Assembly (NCBI GenBank): GCA_938743325.2
Contig: OW568889.1
Location: forward strand, 124,001-188,000
Source of the DNA: Pycnococcus provasolii
Taxonomy: Eukaryota > Chlorophyta > Pseudoscourfieldiophyceae > Pseudoscourfieldiales > Pycnococcaceae
Length of the DNA: 64,000 nucleotides
Reading direction: 5' to 3'
The notes below the pieces were generated by a model, which was not told the DNA's origin, did not search any database, and saw only the letters and a program-made list of their open reading frames with translations. The translations under genes and the position numbers were made by a program. Shown piece by piece: positions 50,101-59,054 of this stretch (positions within the stretch are counted from its first letter, which is position 1; each line of letters starts with the position of its first letter).

Positions 50101-53028
50101 ATGAACTCACTGATCAGGCCGCGAACTCCCTGGGCGCGGCTTCGATCCGCCTCCCCATCCTCCCGAGGAGGCTCGGAGGACGGACGGATCATGCCGATGG
50201 CGTTGCCCGCGAACATGCGGCCTCCTTCTTGTCTTTATGGCCTTCTCTCCTTCTTCCTTATGATGGTTTTGGCCGCGAATCCTCATGGTGGTCATGGTCA
50301 TGGTCGTGGGATCCATGGGGGATCGTCACGGCTGTTTCATGCGTCATGGGTCCCTGTTGCAGCGGCCTACGCAACGGCCGCCGCAGCGTCGGACTCGACC
50401 GAGTTGAAGTGCTCGCCGCCAGACTGCAGCGGGCACGGAAGGTGCGTGCGCGGATTCTGCGCGTGCGAAGCCACGCACACGGGAAGCGACTGCGCGACGG
50501 AAGTGCAGAGACCGGTGAGAGGGGCGTACCCCGGCGTGGTCACAGACGTAGAGTCCAAGAAAGCGGCCCAAACGATACAGAAGGCGAAGAAAACGCTTGG
50601 CAGGCCCGCGCGCGTGTGCCTCGTCACCACGGAATTCGTTGGGCCTGTGACGAACGGAGGAATCGGAACGGCGTTCACCACGTTCGCAATCGCACTCGCG
50701 AAGAGCGGCGTCGACGTTACCGTGCTCTTCACCATGGGCGCAGTCAGCCAGCAGGGACCTTTCAGCGACTGGGCAAAGCACTACAAGGCTCTGTACAACA
50801 TCGAACTCGTCGGACTGTACCGGCCGCCAATCAAGTACATACCGCGCCACATGATGGAGTCGTACGAGGTTATGCGGTTCCTGCGCGAGCGCAACCCAGC
50901 CTTTGACGTCGTTCACACGCACGACTACCAGGGCGCGGCGTACTACAGCCTGCTCGCGAGGCAGCAGGGGCTCTGGCTGACGAACACGCCGTTCGTCATA
51001 CAGTGCCACGGCCCGAACCTGTGGGCGAAGCGAGTTGGCAACGAGGAGACGATCGACCGCATCGGCGACCTGGAGATGGACTACCAGGAGAAGAGAAGCG
51101 TGCAGTGGAGCGACTACGTCGTCAGCCCAAGCCGATACCTGCTCCAGTGGATGGCGCGAGAGGGGTGGCCGGCTAACGCCAACAGCTTCGTGCAGCCGAA
51201 CGTCCTGCCGTACGCAGATCGATCCAACCGCACGACGCCGCTGACGGAAAGGCAACCTGCCGTGCAAATTGAAGAGCTCGTCTTCTTCGGCCGCCTGGAA
51301 ACGCGCAAGGGAATCGTCACTTTCTGCGACGCCGTCGAGCGCCTCCTGCCCAAGGTGGCGAGCGGCGAGCTGGCGCTGAAGAAGGTCACATTCCTCGGAC
51401 GAGGCGCGATGGTGCACGGCAAGTTTGGCGTGCAATACGTGCAGGATCGTGCGCGCGAGTGGGGCGTGCCGTGGAAAGTCATCTCGCGGTATGGGCCGGT
51501 GGAAGCGAAGAACTACCTTCGCGAGGGCGGAAGGCTTGCGGTGATGCCGTCGCGCATCGAGAACTCGCCGTACACGGTGTACGAGTGCTGTGAGCTTGGG
51601 CTTCCCTTCGTCGCAAGCGATGTTGGCGGCGTCGCTGACCTCGTGCACCCTGAGGATCACGACGGCACGCTTTTCACGCCCGACGTGGACACGCTCACGA
51701 GCATCCTCGAGCGCGCGCTGAAAGAGGGCGTGCGGCCCGCGCGACCTCGTGTGAGTGCTCAGGAGGCGGAGGATCAGTACGTTTCGTGGACGTGGAAGCT
51801 TGCTGCATCCGTGGCGAAGAATGTCTCGACAACGGCGATGGATATGGCACGGAAGAACGACGACTCGCCGGTGCCTCCCGCGAGCCCGCTGCTCGAAGCG
51901 CGGGCACTGCCATCCACGGGAAAAGATGGCTCGCACCCTCACGTGCTGGACGACATCAGCATGCCGTCGATTGCACCCACAAGCCTTCAGGAGTCGAAGC
52001 TGCCGTTCGTCAGTGTCGTCATGACACACTACCAGCGCCCCAAGCTGCTGCAGCATGCCATCGAGGCGGTGGCACGGCAGGATTACCCTGCAGACCGCTA
52101 CGAGCTGATTTTGTGGGACGACGGCTCGAAAGACGAAGAGACGAAGCCGACGCTCGACTCTCTCGAACCTTTGTTCGAGGAGCGCAACTGGAAGATTGTT
52201 CGCGGGCCAAACGTGTACTTGGGTGCCGCACGTAATCGTGCTTTTGAGTACATGAATAATGCGACTGAGCTCGTGATCTTCACCGACGACGACAACTACC
52301 TCAAGCCGTATGCCGTGCGCATGTTTGCAACTGCGATGAACAGCAGCAACGCGGATGTGCTCACAAGCTTTGTGGACTTCTTCTGGGGTGAAGATAAGCC
52401 AACGAAGGGCTCAAACAACGACCGGCCAAGCTACCTGTTCCTGGGCGGGTCGAGCGACGTTGGCGCGTTCAAAAACAGCTTCGGCGACGCCAATTGCTGC
52501 ATTCGCAGGAGCAGCTTTGTTAAGATTGGCGGGTACACGGAAGACTACGGCGTCGGTTTCGAGGATTGGGAGATGTACGCCAACGCAACGTTGAGAAACT
52601 TCAAGGTGGACATCGTGCCGGATGCTCTTTACTTCTATCGCTTTACGAAAGGTAGCATGCAGAAGACCACCAACTACTTCACAAACAGGAGGCGGTCTCT
52701 CAGGCCGTACCTCGACTCGCTTCCCAGCAATTTACACCACGTGATCCTAAGCGCTGTCTTCCCGCGCACGGGCGACAATTCGGGTGCTGGCAGCCCTGGA
52801 AAGCCAACGGGACTTGCGGCTGAGGGTGACAGCCGATTCCATGGCGTGGCTGGTCCGGACGGCGTGGCGCCGGCGCCACCACAGGCGGGCGTGGGCTCGA
52901 AGAGGCCACAGGCGTCAACAGAAGGTGCGGGTGGCGGCGGTCGAATGGCACCGCTGTCGCCTAACGGCGGTGGCAAGGGTGGCAGCACGCAGAGCTTAAT
53001 AGGCGGTCGGAAAAAGGACGAGCTGTAA
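50101..53028 (+). CDS. EGF-GT4-GT2 double glycosyltransferase, secretory pathway
   Basis: 975 residues from ATG 50101; internal Mets at 50191 and 50215 would place the hydrophobic segment (CLYGLLSFFLMMVLA) closer to the N-terminus, and either is plausible as signal anchor. An EGF-like module follows (CSPPDCSGHGRC, FCACEATHTGSDC, 104-131). A GT4-type domain (about 168-580) shows the Gly-rich NGGIGTAFTTFAIALAKSG loop, FDVVHTHDYQGA, and the C-terminal nucleotide-sugar part VMPSRIENSPYTVYECCELG with the family's E-x7-E type. A GT2-type domain (about 640-880) shows VVMTHYQRPKLLQHAIEAV, LWDDGSKD, acceptor-metal IFTDDDNYL and GVGFEDWEMYANATL, an ED motif. The combination suggests a bifunctional Golgi polymerase-like enzyme making a repeating saccharide; sugars unknown. 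The C-terminal tail is Gly/Pro low complexity. Confidence 0.85.
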   Translation: MNSLIRPRTPWARLRSASPSSRGGSEDGRIMPMALPANMRPPSCLYGLLSFFLMMVLAANPHGGHGHGRGIHGGSSRLFHASWVPVAAAYATAAAASDSTELKCSPPDCSGHGRCVRGFCACEATHTGSDCATEVQRPVRGAYPGVVTDVESKKAAQTIQKAKKTLGRPARVCLVTTEFVGPVTNGGIGTAFTTFAIALAKSGVDVTVLFTMGAVSQQGPFSDWAKHYKALYNIELVGLYRPPIKYIPRHMMESYEVMRFLRERNPAFDVVHTHDYQGAAYYSLLARQQGLWLTNTPFVIQCHGPNLWAKRVGNEETIDRIGDLEMDYQEKRSVQWSDYVVSPSRYLLQWMAREGWPANANSFVQPNVLPYADRSNRTTPLTERQPAVQIEELVFFGRLETRKGIVTFCDAVERLLPKVASGELALKKVTFLGRGAMVHGKFGVQYVQDRAREWGVPWKVISRYGPVEAKNYLREGGRLAVMPSRIENSPYTVYECCELGLPFVASDVGGVADLVHPEDHDGTLFTPDVDTLTSILERALKEGVRPARPRVSAQEAEDQYVSWTWKLAASVAKNVSTTAMDMARKNDDSPVPPASPLLEARALPSTGKDGSHPHVLDDISMPSIAPTSLQESKLPFVSVVMTHYQRPKLLQHAIEAVARQDYPADRYELILWDDGSKDEETKPTLDSLEPLFEERNWKIVRGPNVYLGAARNRAFEYMNNATELVIFTDDDNYLKPYAVRMFATAMNSSNADVLTSFVDFFWGEDKPTKGSNNDRPSYLFLGGSSDVGAFKNSFGDANCCIRRSSFVKIGGYTEDYGVGFEDWEMYANATLRNFKVDIVPDALYFYRFTKGSMQKTTNYFTNRRRSLRPYLDSLPSNLHHVILSAVFPRTGDNSGAGSPGKPTGLAAEGDSRFHGVAGPDGVAPAPPQAGVGSKRPQASTEGAGGGGRMAPLSPNGGGKGGSTQSLIGGRKKDEL

Positions 53029-53200
53029 CTAAGAATAAATTTTTGTTGGTATATTGTATTTTTTATTTAAAAGAATTTGGGGAAGAAAAAGCTGGTGTTT
53101 CAATTACAACTACACATTGGTTGATTATCGTTTCTCTGTGGTAAAAACTTAAGCTTTGGACTATGTTATTGTGTACGATTAGTCGAACCGGAAAAAAAAA

Positions 53201-55441
53201 CTACGACGATGAACGCTTGCGTTTGTTCATCCTGTCTATGCTGCACATGTCGTCGTGCACATCTCGCAGCGTCGGGGGCAGTGTGCCTTTGCCAAAGTCG
53301 ATGCCATCCATTGCCGCCACCTCGCTACGCTTTGCTGCCGTCGGGCTCATTTCACGAGACGGGCATCCAGCTGCATGACTGTTCGACATTTCCTCCGGCG
53401 AGCCCGCACCTTCGAGCGGGACATTGCCTCCATGCTCTCCCACCTCGTCGTCACCGCTTTCAGCGGGCGGCACAGGTGCTGTCGATACCTCCGCCGTGAG
53501 CGCGTTCGTCGCCTGACCGCCGTTGATGGCAATGCGACGCAGGTGATCCACGGCGCGCTGCAGGCGCTCCTTGCTCTCGGCGGGGTCGACGATAGGCAAT
53601 GGGTATCCACCGTCGCTGCCAAGCTCTACGCCCGCAGCCGCGAGCACCTCCGTCGGTGCGAGCCATGGCGCGTGGATGTGCTGTGTGGGTAGGCGGCTGA
53701 GCTGCGTGATCCAGCGGCGCACGTAATTTCCGTTTGGATCGAAGCGCCGTGCCTCCATTTCAAGGTCAATCTGCGTCATGAATGTGTGTCCATCCGCCAG
53801 GCACCCGCTCACGTACTGCCACCCGAGCACGTCGCTTTCGAGGTCTGCGTCGAGCTGACATTCCCAGAAGTGCCTGAGTCCCCACTGCCACGGCAGCAGC
53901 AGGTGCTTGACGAGGAAGCTTGCCACCACCATGCGCATGCGATTGTGAAGCCACCCGGTGGACCACAGCTGGCGCATGGCGGCGTCGACGAGAGGGTAGC
54001 CGGTTGTGCCCATCTTCCAGCGATGAAACATCGTTTCGTCGTAGTTCCACGGAACGGCTCGCAGCTGGCTGAGCAGCGACCTTTCGTGAGTGAACGGGTA
54101 GAAGAAGGACAGGTACCTGCTCCACTCGCGTAGACCGAGACATCGCAGGTACTCGCCGTGCGGTCCTTCAACCTCGCGCGCAGGCTTTCCCGCCGTGTGG
54201 TGTGAGCCAGCACCGGCGGGTGTCCGCGGCATGTTCGCCATTCCCGCGGGCGTATCATCGCCAAGTCTGCATCCCGTTCTTCGCGCATCCTCGTGTACGC
54301 GCCGCCGCCGCACAGCGAGCGTGCTCGCGTCGTCCATCTCGTCGTACGGTGCCGGCGGCTCCGCTTCCTCGGAAAGGGCGGTGACGCCTCGCGTCTCGTT
54401 CCTCGCCGCGGCGTACTCGAGATCTTTCACCGCGTAGTAGATGCGACGAACGGAGATCTCGCCGTAGTGCATGTGCGGTGACAGCTGCGACGTCGATGCG
54501 ATGTCCACCTTGGCACGCTCCCAGCTGAACGACTCGAGCGCGTGTCGGCAGAACGACTCGAAGATTCGCCTCGCTCCGTGTCCGCCAGGCCGCCAGCGCG
54601 CGCTCAGCGACTCGGTGCACCTGTCCTCGTCCTCGGTGAGCAGCGCGAGCTCGTCTCGTGTGCACGCCACCTCGCGCAGTGCATCAAACACGTCGCTACT
54701 TGGCAGTGGTATCCTCGCGGGTGCCGATTCCGGCCGCCTCGGTGCGTACGACAGACACTGCATGCGCGACCAGAAAGCCTCGAACGTGTGGAATGGCTCG
54801 CCTCCGCTGCCGAGCACCTCCCATGGCTCGTAGAGCAGGTCGGCGTTGAACGTCGTGACTGTCACCCCCTCGTTGTTTAGCGTTTCCTTGACGCTGCAGT
54901 CTCTCGCGAGGCTGACTGCGTCGTACAGGTTGTTGAAGAAGAGCTCCTTGACGTCCACTCTCGCAAAGAGGCTCCTCAGAGCACGCAGTGCGGTGGTGCC
55001 GCGCAGGTACGCGAGACGTGCGCCAATCGCCTTCAGGTCATCTTCGAGGCGGGCGAGCGACCTGTTCAGCCACCACCTACTTCCTCGTCCTGGCTGGAAC
55101 TGCCCCTGCTCTTCCGGTTCCCAGATGAAGATGGGCAAGATGGGACGACCTGCTGCGACCGCGGCGTTGAGCGCGGGATTGTCGTCCGTTCGCAGGTCTC
55201 GTCGAAACCACACCACGGAGACTTCTCCATTATTGGAATTGGGACGAGGAAGTGCTGCTGCTGTTGGTGCTGCTGCTGCTGTTGTTGTTGGTGGTGCTGC
55301 TGCTGCTGCTGTGGTGGTGGTGGTGGTCGGTGCTGCAGCATTTGCAGCATTTGCAGCAGACCCTGCTGGGATCCCTGATTTCTTATTTTTATTTTGACGC
55401 TGCCGAGGAGAGCGACGAGCACCACGACCTTTTGGAGGCAT
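53201..55441 (-). CDS. Plant-type cryptochrome (blue-light photoreceptor)
   Basis: 746 residues from ATG 55441 (MPPKGRGARR); the frame is open to 55543 but a TTCTTGACAG acceptor-like site and probable 5'UTR intron (donor GTGAGTTT near 55673) intervene. After an Ala/Thr-rich leader, the photolyase-homology region starts at about 74 (VSVVWFRRDLRTDDNPAL). FAD-site and Trp-chain blocks are intact: WSTGWLHNRMRMVVASFLVK, LPWQWGLRHFWECQLDADLE, then SDVLGWQYVSG. The Asp in that block (plant cryptochromes have Asp, photolyases Asn) supports photoreceptor rather than repair activity. FDPNGNYVRRW and LSRLPTQHIHAPW close the PHR. The C-terminal extension is about 100 residues and lacks a recognisable plant DQxVP motif. 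A His-rich/Gly loop (about 410-440) is inserted. Confidence 0.88.
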   Translation of the reverse strand: MPPKGRGARRSPRQRQNKNKKSGIPAGSAANAANAAAPTTTTTTAAAAAPPTTTAAAAPTAAALPRPNSNNGEVSVVWFRRDLRTDDNPALNAAVAAGRPILPIFIWEPEEQGQFQPGRGSRWWLNRSLARLEDDLKAIGARLAYLRGTTALRALRSLFARVDVKELFFNNLYDAVSLARDCSVKETLNNEGVTVTTFNADLLYEPWEVLGSGGEPFHTFEAFWSRMQCLSYAPRRPESAPARIPLPSSDVFDALREVACTRDELALLTEDEDRCTESLSARWRPGGHGARRIFESFCRHALESFSWERAKVDIASTSQLSPHMHYGEISVRRIYYAVKDLEYAAARNETRGVTALSEEAEPPAPYDEMDDASTLAVRRRRVHEDARRTGCRLGDDTPAGMANMPRTPAGAGSHHTAGKPAREVEGPHGEYLRCLGLREWSRYLSFFYPFTHERSLLSQLRAVPWNYDETMFHRWKMGTTGYPLVDAAMRQLWSTGWLHNRMRMVVASFLVKHLLLPWQWGLRHFWECQLDADLESDVLGWQYVSGCLADGHTFMTQIDLEMEARRFDPNGNYVRRWITQLSRLPTQHIHAPWLAPTEVLAAAGVELGSDGGYPLPIVDPAESKERLQRAVDHLRRIAINGGQATNALTAEVSTAPVPPAESGDDEVGEHGGNVPLEGAGSPEEMSNSHAAGCPSREMSPTAAKRSEVAAMDGIDFGKGTLPPTLRDVHDDMCSIDRMNKRKRSSS

Positions 55442-56182
55442 GACGAGACGTGGCCTACGAACACCTGTGACACAAGCAAGCTCACACCTGTCAAGAAAAG
55501 AAGCAGAGAATGACACACTAAATCCAACGTTGCACGGTGACACACAAAGCAGGCCGGGTGAAGATGACGAGTCAAGAAACAGGGGGAGGGAGGGTCCCGA
55601 GGTTAAGAGGAAGTCCAGGACCAGTGAAGGGGGAGGGGGGGGGGGAGGGGGGGGAAGAAAACAAAAAAAAAACTCACTCGGAGTGGTGGTCCGGGCCGGT
55701 TTTGTTTCTGGACCGATTTTCCCGGGTCCCGGGAGTTTCTGGACGGGGCCCCGATGCGTTGCGTTCCCGGAGGGCGACTTTCTGTGACCTATCTTCTCCG
55801 CCTCAACTTTAAGTTCGGAGAATCTAACAGGGGTCTCTTCTTCAAGCTGCCAGGGGGGTTTCTCGACTTTCTCTTCTTTCTGGTCAATTCCACGTCCGAC
55901 TCATCAACTCTTAAAGATTTCACCCGAGCAGGTTTGCGGTGGAGAATTTCTTGGGTTCCGGAGAGCGATTCTCCGGACGCGACCCGGGAACCGAAAACAT
56001 GTCGCTTGGTTGGGGGATCCCAGGTGGTTGGGTTAGGGGTTGGTGATAATAGGGGGTTCACCACTGATGGGGGTTTGGTCGGGTCGGGTCGGGAGAGCCA
56101 GGTTGGTTGATCGGGTCTGATCTCAGTTCTGGGGATCCGGCGTAGGTCCTAATATCTGGTCCTGGTCAATCGGCTTCTCCAA
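55442..56182. other. Cryptochrome upstream region
   Basis: About 740 bp. Holds a probable 5'UTR intron (GTGAGTTTTTTT to TTGACAG on the minus strand), poly-purine (GGGGGAGGGGGGGGGGAGG) and CCCGGGTCCCGGG promoter-like palindromes near 55715-55755, and Gly-Thr-type repeats GGTCGGGTCGGGTCGGG near 56078. No further gene recognised. Confidence 0.4.
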
Positions 56183-57666
56183 GAGAGGGGGATAATTGTC
56201 ATATTTCGTGGTCGGGAGTGTAACATCACAAAGGGGAATCCCCAGACTTCCGACCAAATTTTGTGTTCACCTCGGGATCCACTAATTGAGTGTAACCGTG
56301 AGTGTAACTGCCTTACACTTACGACCAAATGGGTGGTATTTCCAACAGCGCGCCGTGGGGTTTCGCATTTAGGAATTATCATCCGATTTTCTCCAGAATT
56401 AGGGTTGCTTTTGTGCCGGGGTGCAAACCGTGCATACGGTATTCCGGTCGCATCCTCGTATTGTTGTTCGTATTGCTCGCTGCAGTATGGTCAGAGTCCG
56501 TGTCGTGGCGCATGATGGTGGGTGGCGTGGCGGTGTTGAGGTGAGGAGAAGAGATGTGTTTGGGGTTTAAGGAGAGGAAAGGAGGCGATAGGAGATGGTG
56601 TTTTGGTTTCCCCCAACCCCAAGGGCTTTTGCCTGGCGAAGGTTGGTTGAGGTTTGGGACCCTCCCCCAAGGTGTCGGGAGTTTGTTAACAAAGGGACCG
56701 TTAGGTGGGGGGTTGGGTGTTGCCCTCCCCTTGGAGTGGGACGACCGACTTTAGTTGTCGACGCGTTTTTGTGTACGTCTGTGGCGTACGCTGACGACAA
56801 GGTGTGGTGTGGTGTTGGTGTTTACTTGTTACAGAACTTCTTGACTCTACTTGGCTTGGTGAACACACACGTGGTACAGGTGGTGCCTTAAGTTGTGGTG
56901 TGGCTGACGGAGAAAACAAAGGAGATCTAAGGCGAGTTGAGGTGCGGTGGTAAACGTTTGTTAGACCCGGTTCCATAAGCGTCAAAGAAGTATGGCGCCA
57001 CGGGGGAAAATAAATAAAAGAGAAGAGTGAAGGTTACTATGGGGTAAAAGTGAAGGGCGTGCCCGAGTGCGTCTCGGCGCGCCAGACTCTTCCAAGGGGA
57101 GAATAGGTCGAGAGAAAACTCCGACCTATATCCTGGTTAAAAGTCCAATGTCAAGGAGGCACCTCGACCTATTCCATATGACAATCTGTCATATGGGATT
57201 CCAAACTACCCACAGCCCTCCATCTATATTCCAACTAACACCAGAGCCAGTGTGGAACGAGAGTCGTCCATCTTCCAATACATTATTCCTACCATCTGGG
57301 ACCCATTGTTGAATGAGTCCCCATCCAACCATAAACCCTAAACTCCATCTGAACATCTCACAACCGTCAGCGTCCTTGCTACGCACGCCGACCCTGTGCC
57401 CACCTTACTGTACATACAACCTTTCGGTGAGCTCTTCAGCAACGGTCCTTAACTACGGCACTGAGTGAAATCTCGCATAACGTAAATTTACTACGGGTCG
57501 CTGTTGGAAATACCACCCATTTGGTCGTAAGTGTAAGGCAGTTACACTCACGGTTACACTCAATTAGTGGATCCCGAGGTGAACACAAAATTTGGTCGGA
57601 AGTCTGGGGATCCCCCTTTGTGATGTTACACTCCCGACCACGAAATATGACAATTATCCCCCTCTC
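56183..57666. repeat. Inverted-repeat element with 168-bp arms (possible foldback/MITE-type DNA element)
   Basis: The left arm 56183-56350 and right arm 57499-57666 are 168 bp each and reverse complements with about one mismatch. The outer tip reads GAGAGGGGGATAATTGTC; the same 17 bp is repeated once more just outside the right arm. The 1,148-bp interior contains no convincing transposase and includes a nested Copia LTR (56976-57369). Removing that LTR leaves about 1.1 kb. No target-site duplication was seen, so the class is uncertain. Confidence 0.8.
56976..57369 (-). mobile_element. Ty1/Copia solo LTR nested in the inverted-repeat element
   Basis: 394 bp, shared end to end (TAAGCGTCAAAG to CACAACCGTCA on the plus strand) with the LTR at 37110-37505, same orientation, with only a short A-run difference. 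No internal retroelement sequence adjoins it, so it looks like a solo LTR. It lies between the two 168-bp arms, so it inserted after that element formed. The flank GCGTC on the right could be part of a target-site duplication, but the left match overlaps the shared LTR end, so this is not proven. Young. Confidence 0.82.
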
Positions 57667-57772
57667 GACAATTATCCCCCTCTCCTTCTCCAACCCTCCT
57701 CCTTGCCCACGGGGTCCCTGCTCTGTTGTCGCTGCTCCCATCAGTGCAAGCCTTGCACTCGCGGGGCCCCAT

Positions 57773-58882
57773 ATGGCGGGCACCTCCAGCATGTCTCACA
57801 ATCTTGGGAGCGGGTACCCGTCGCACATATTCACCGCGAAGACCCCTCCATCGCTCGAGTGCAGCATATGCATGCAGGTCAAGCGCGATCCCGTGTCGCT
57901 CTGCACAGAGGGGCACACGTTCTGCCGCGCGTGCCTTACGCGCGCGCGAACGCCGACGCGGTTCAAGTGTCCCACGTGCCGCGAAAACATCAACAAGACC
58001 GACTCGTACACGAAGTCTCGAGCGGAGAAGGAGATAATCGAGGAACTCATCACCAAGTGCGAGTACGCCACGCCTCAGTCGTCGGAAGCGGCCGCGCATT
58101 CAACGGCAACACGAAAGCGAACGCGAGGAGCAACCTCGTCGTCAATGACGCCGGCGACAGAGTACTGCATGTGGACCGGGCCGCTTGAGAAGCGCGACGC
58201 GCATATCGCCGAGTGCGACTATGCTCTCATAACGTGCAAGTTCGCGGGGTGCCATGAAAATGTGCGGCGAAAGGACCAAGCCGAGCACGAGGAGCAGTGC
58301 CCGCGGCGGCCTGTGGAGTGCACGTTGTGCAACAAGCTCGTGCCGTCAGAGGAAATGGACAACCACGCCGAGAGGCAGTGCACGAAACGGCTCGTGGCAT
58401 GCCCAAACGAGTGCGGGGAGCAAATGAAAGCCGCTGATATGGAGACGCACGTCGAGAAGCACTGCAGGTTGGCGATCGTGTCGTGTCCGTACGCATCGCT
58501 TGGTTGTTGCTGGAAGAAAAATCGACGAGACAAGTTGCGCGAGCATCTCAACGATGCAAGTGAAGACCATGCGAGGCTTCAAGTGGAGGCAATTAAGCGC
58601 AACATTCCTCCAAAAACACAGACGACGGTGCGGTGGAAGCTCACAAACGCGCGTGATCGCATTTCAGCAACCTCAAATTCGGCGAGGTTGCATTCGTCTA
58701 CGTTTCACGTGGCTGGAGAGCATTTGAGACTTGTTGCATATCTTCCTGAAGATGAGATTAAGATCTGTGCGTTAATGCATCGTACGTTCGCGGCGGACAA
58801 GGAGAGCGTGTCGAGCGCATGTACCGCGAGGTGCGCGCAATGGCTATCCCAGGTGGCAGCGAGGAGATTTTGTTGGATCTGA
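57773..58882 (+). CDS. RING finger-TRAF-type zinc-finger E3 ligase-like protein
   Basis: 369 residues from ATG 57773. A RING domain opens the protein: CSICMQVKRDPVSLCTEGHT, then FCRACLTRAR and FKCPTCR, all eight ligands present. TRAF-type CxxC-H-C fingers follow: CKFAGCHENVRRKDQAEHEEQ, CTLCNKLVPSEEMDNHAERQ, CPNECGEQMKAADMETHVEK. A coil and the first part of a MATH-like domain (RWKLTNARDRIS, HSSTFHVAGEHLRLVAYLP) come next. The frame then ends after an unconvincing tail. From about 58770 the next frame reads ERVERMYREVRAMAIPGGSE and ends at a stop near 58949 with better coding character, so a one-base slip, an unrecognised intron or another gene's end may lie there. Function: ubiquitin ligase of unknown substrate. 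The inverted-repeat element sits directly upstream. Confidence 0.8.
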   Translation: MAGTSSMSHNLGSGYPSHIFTAKTPPSLECSICMQVKRDPVSLCTEGHTFCRACLTRARTPTRFKCPTCRENINKTDSYTKSRAEKEIIEELITKCEYATPQSSEAAAHSTATRKRTRGATSSSMTPATEYCMWTGPLEKRDAHIAECDYALITCKFAGCHENVRRKDQAEHEEQCPRRPVECTLCNKLVPSEEMDNHAERQCTKRLVACPNECGEQMKAADMETHVEKHCRLAIVSCPYASLGCCWKKNRRDKLREHLNDASEDHARLQVEAIKRNIPPKTQTTVRWKLTNARDRISATSNSARLHSSTFHVAGEHLRLVAYLPEDEIKICALMHRTFAADKESVSSACTARCAQWLSQVAARRFCWI

Positions 58883-59054
58883 GCGTTCGCCAGGAGCTCA
58901 AGCGGTTTGAACGGCCCAGGGAGGCGAAGGGCGTGTCAGCAAGGCTGTGATAGACACGTCATGACGTAGCGGGATTTTGAAGAAAAAAAAAGAAAGTAAA
59001 CCAAAAGACGAAAGATTTTTTAAATTACAAGCGCGCACACACATAAAACTACAG

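Noticed and set aside
50344-52056. 570-codon antisense frame within the glycosyltransferase gene
   Set aside because: Antisense shadow in high-GC coding sequence; the sense frame has full GT4 and GT2 motifs.
53201-55441. DNA photolyase
   Set aside because: The block around the FAD N5 position has the cryptochrome Asp instead of the photolyase Asn, and flanking blocks match plant cryptochromes better.
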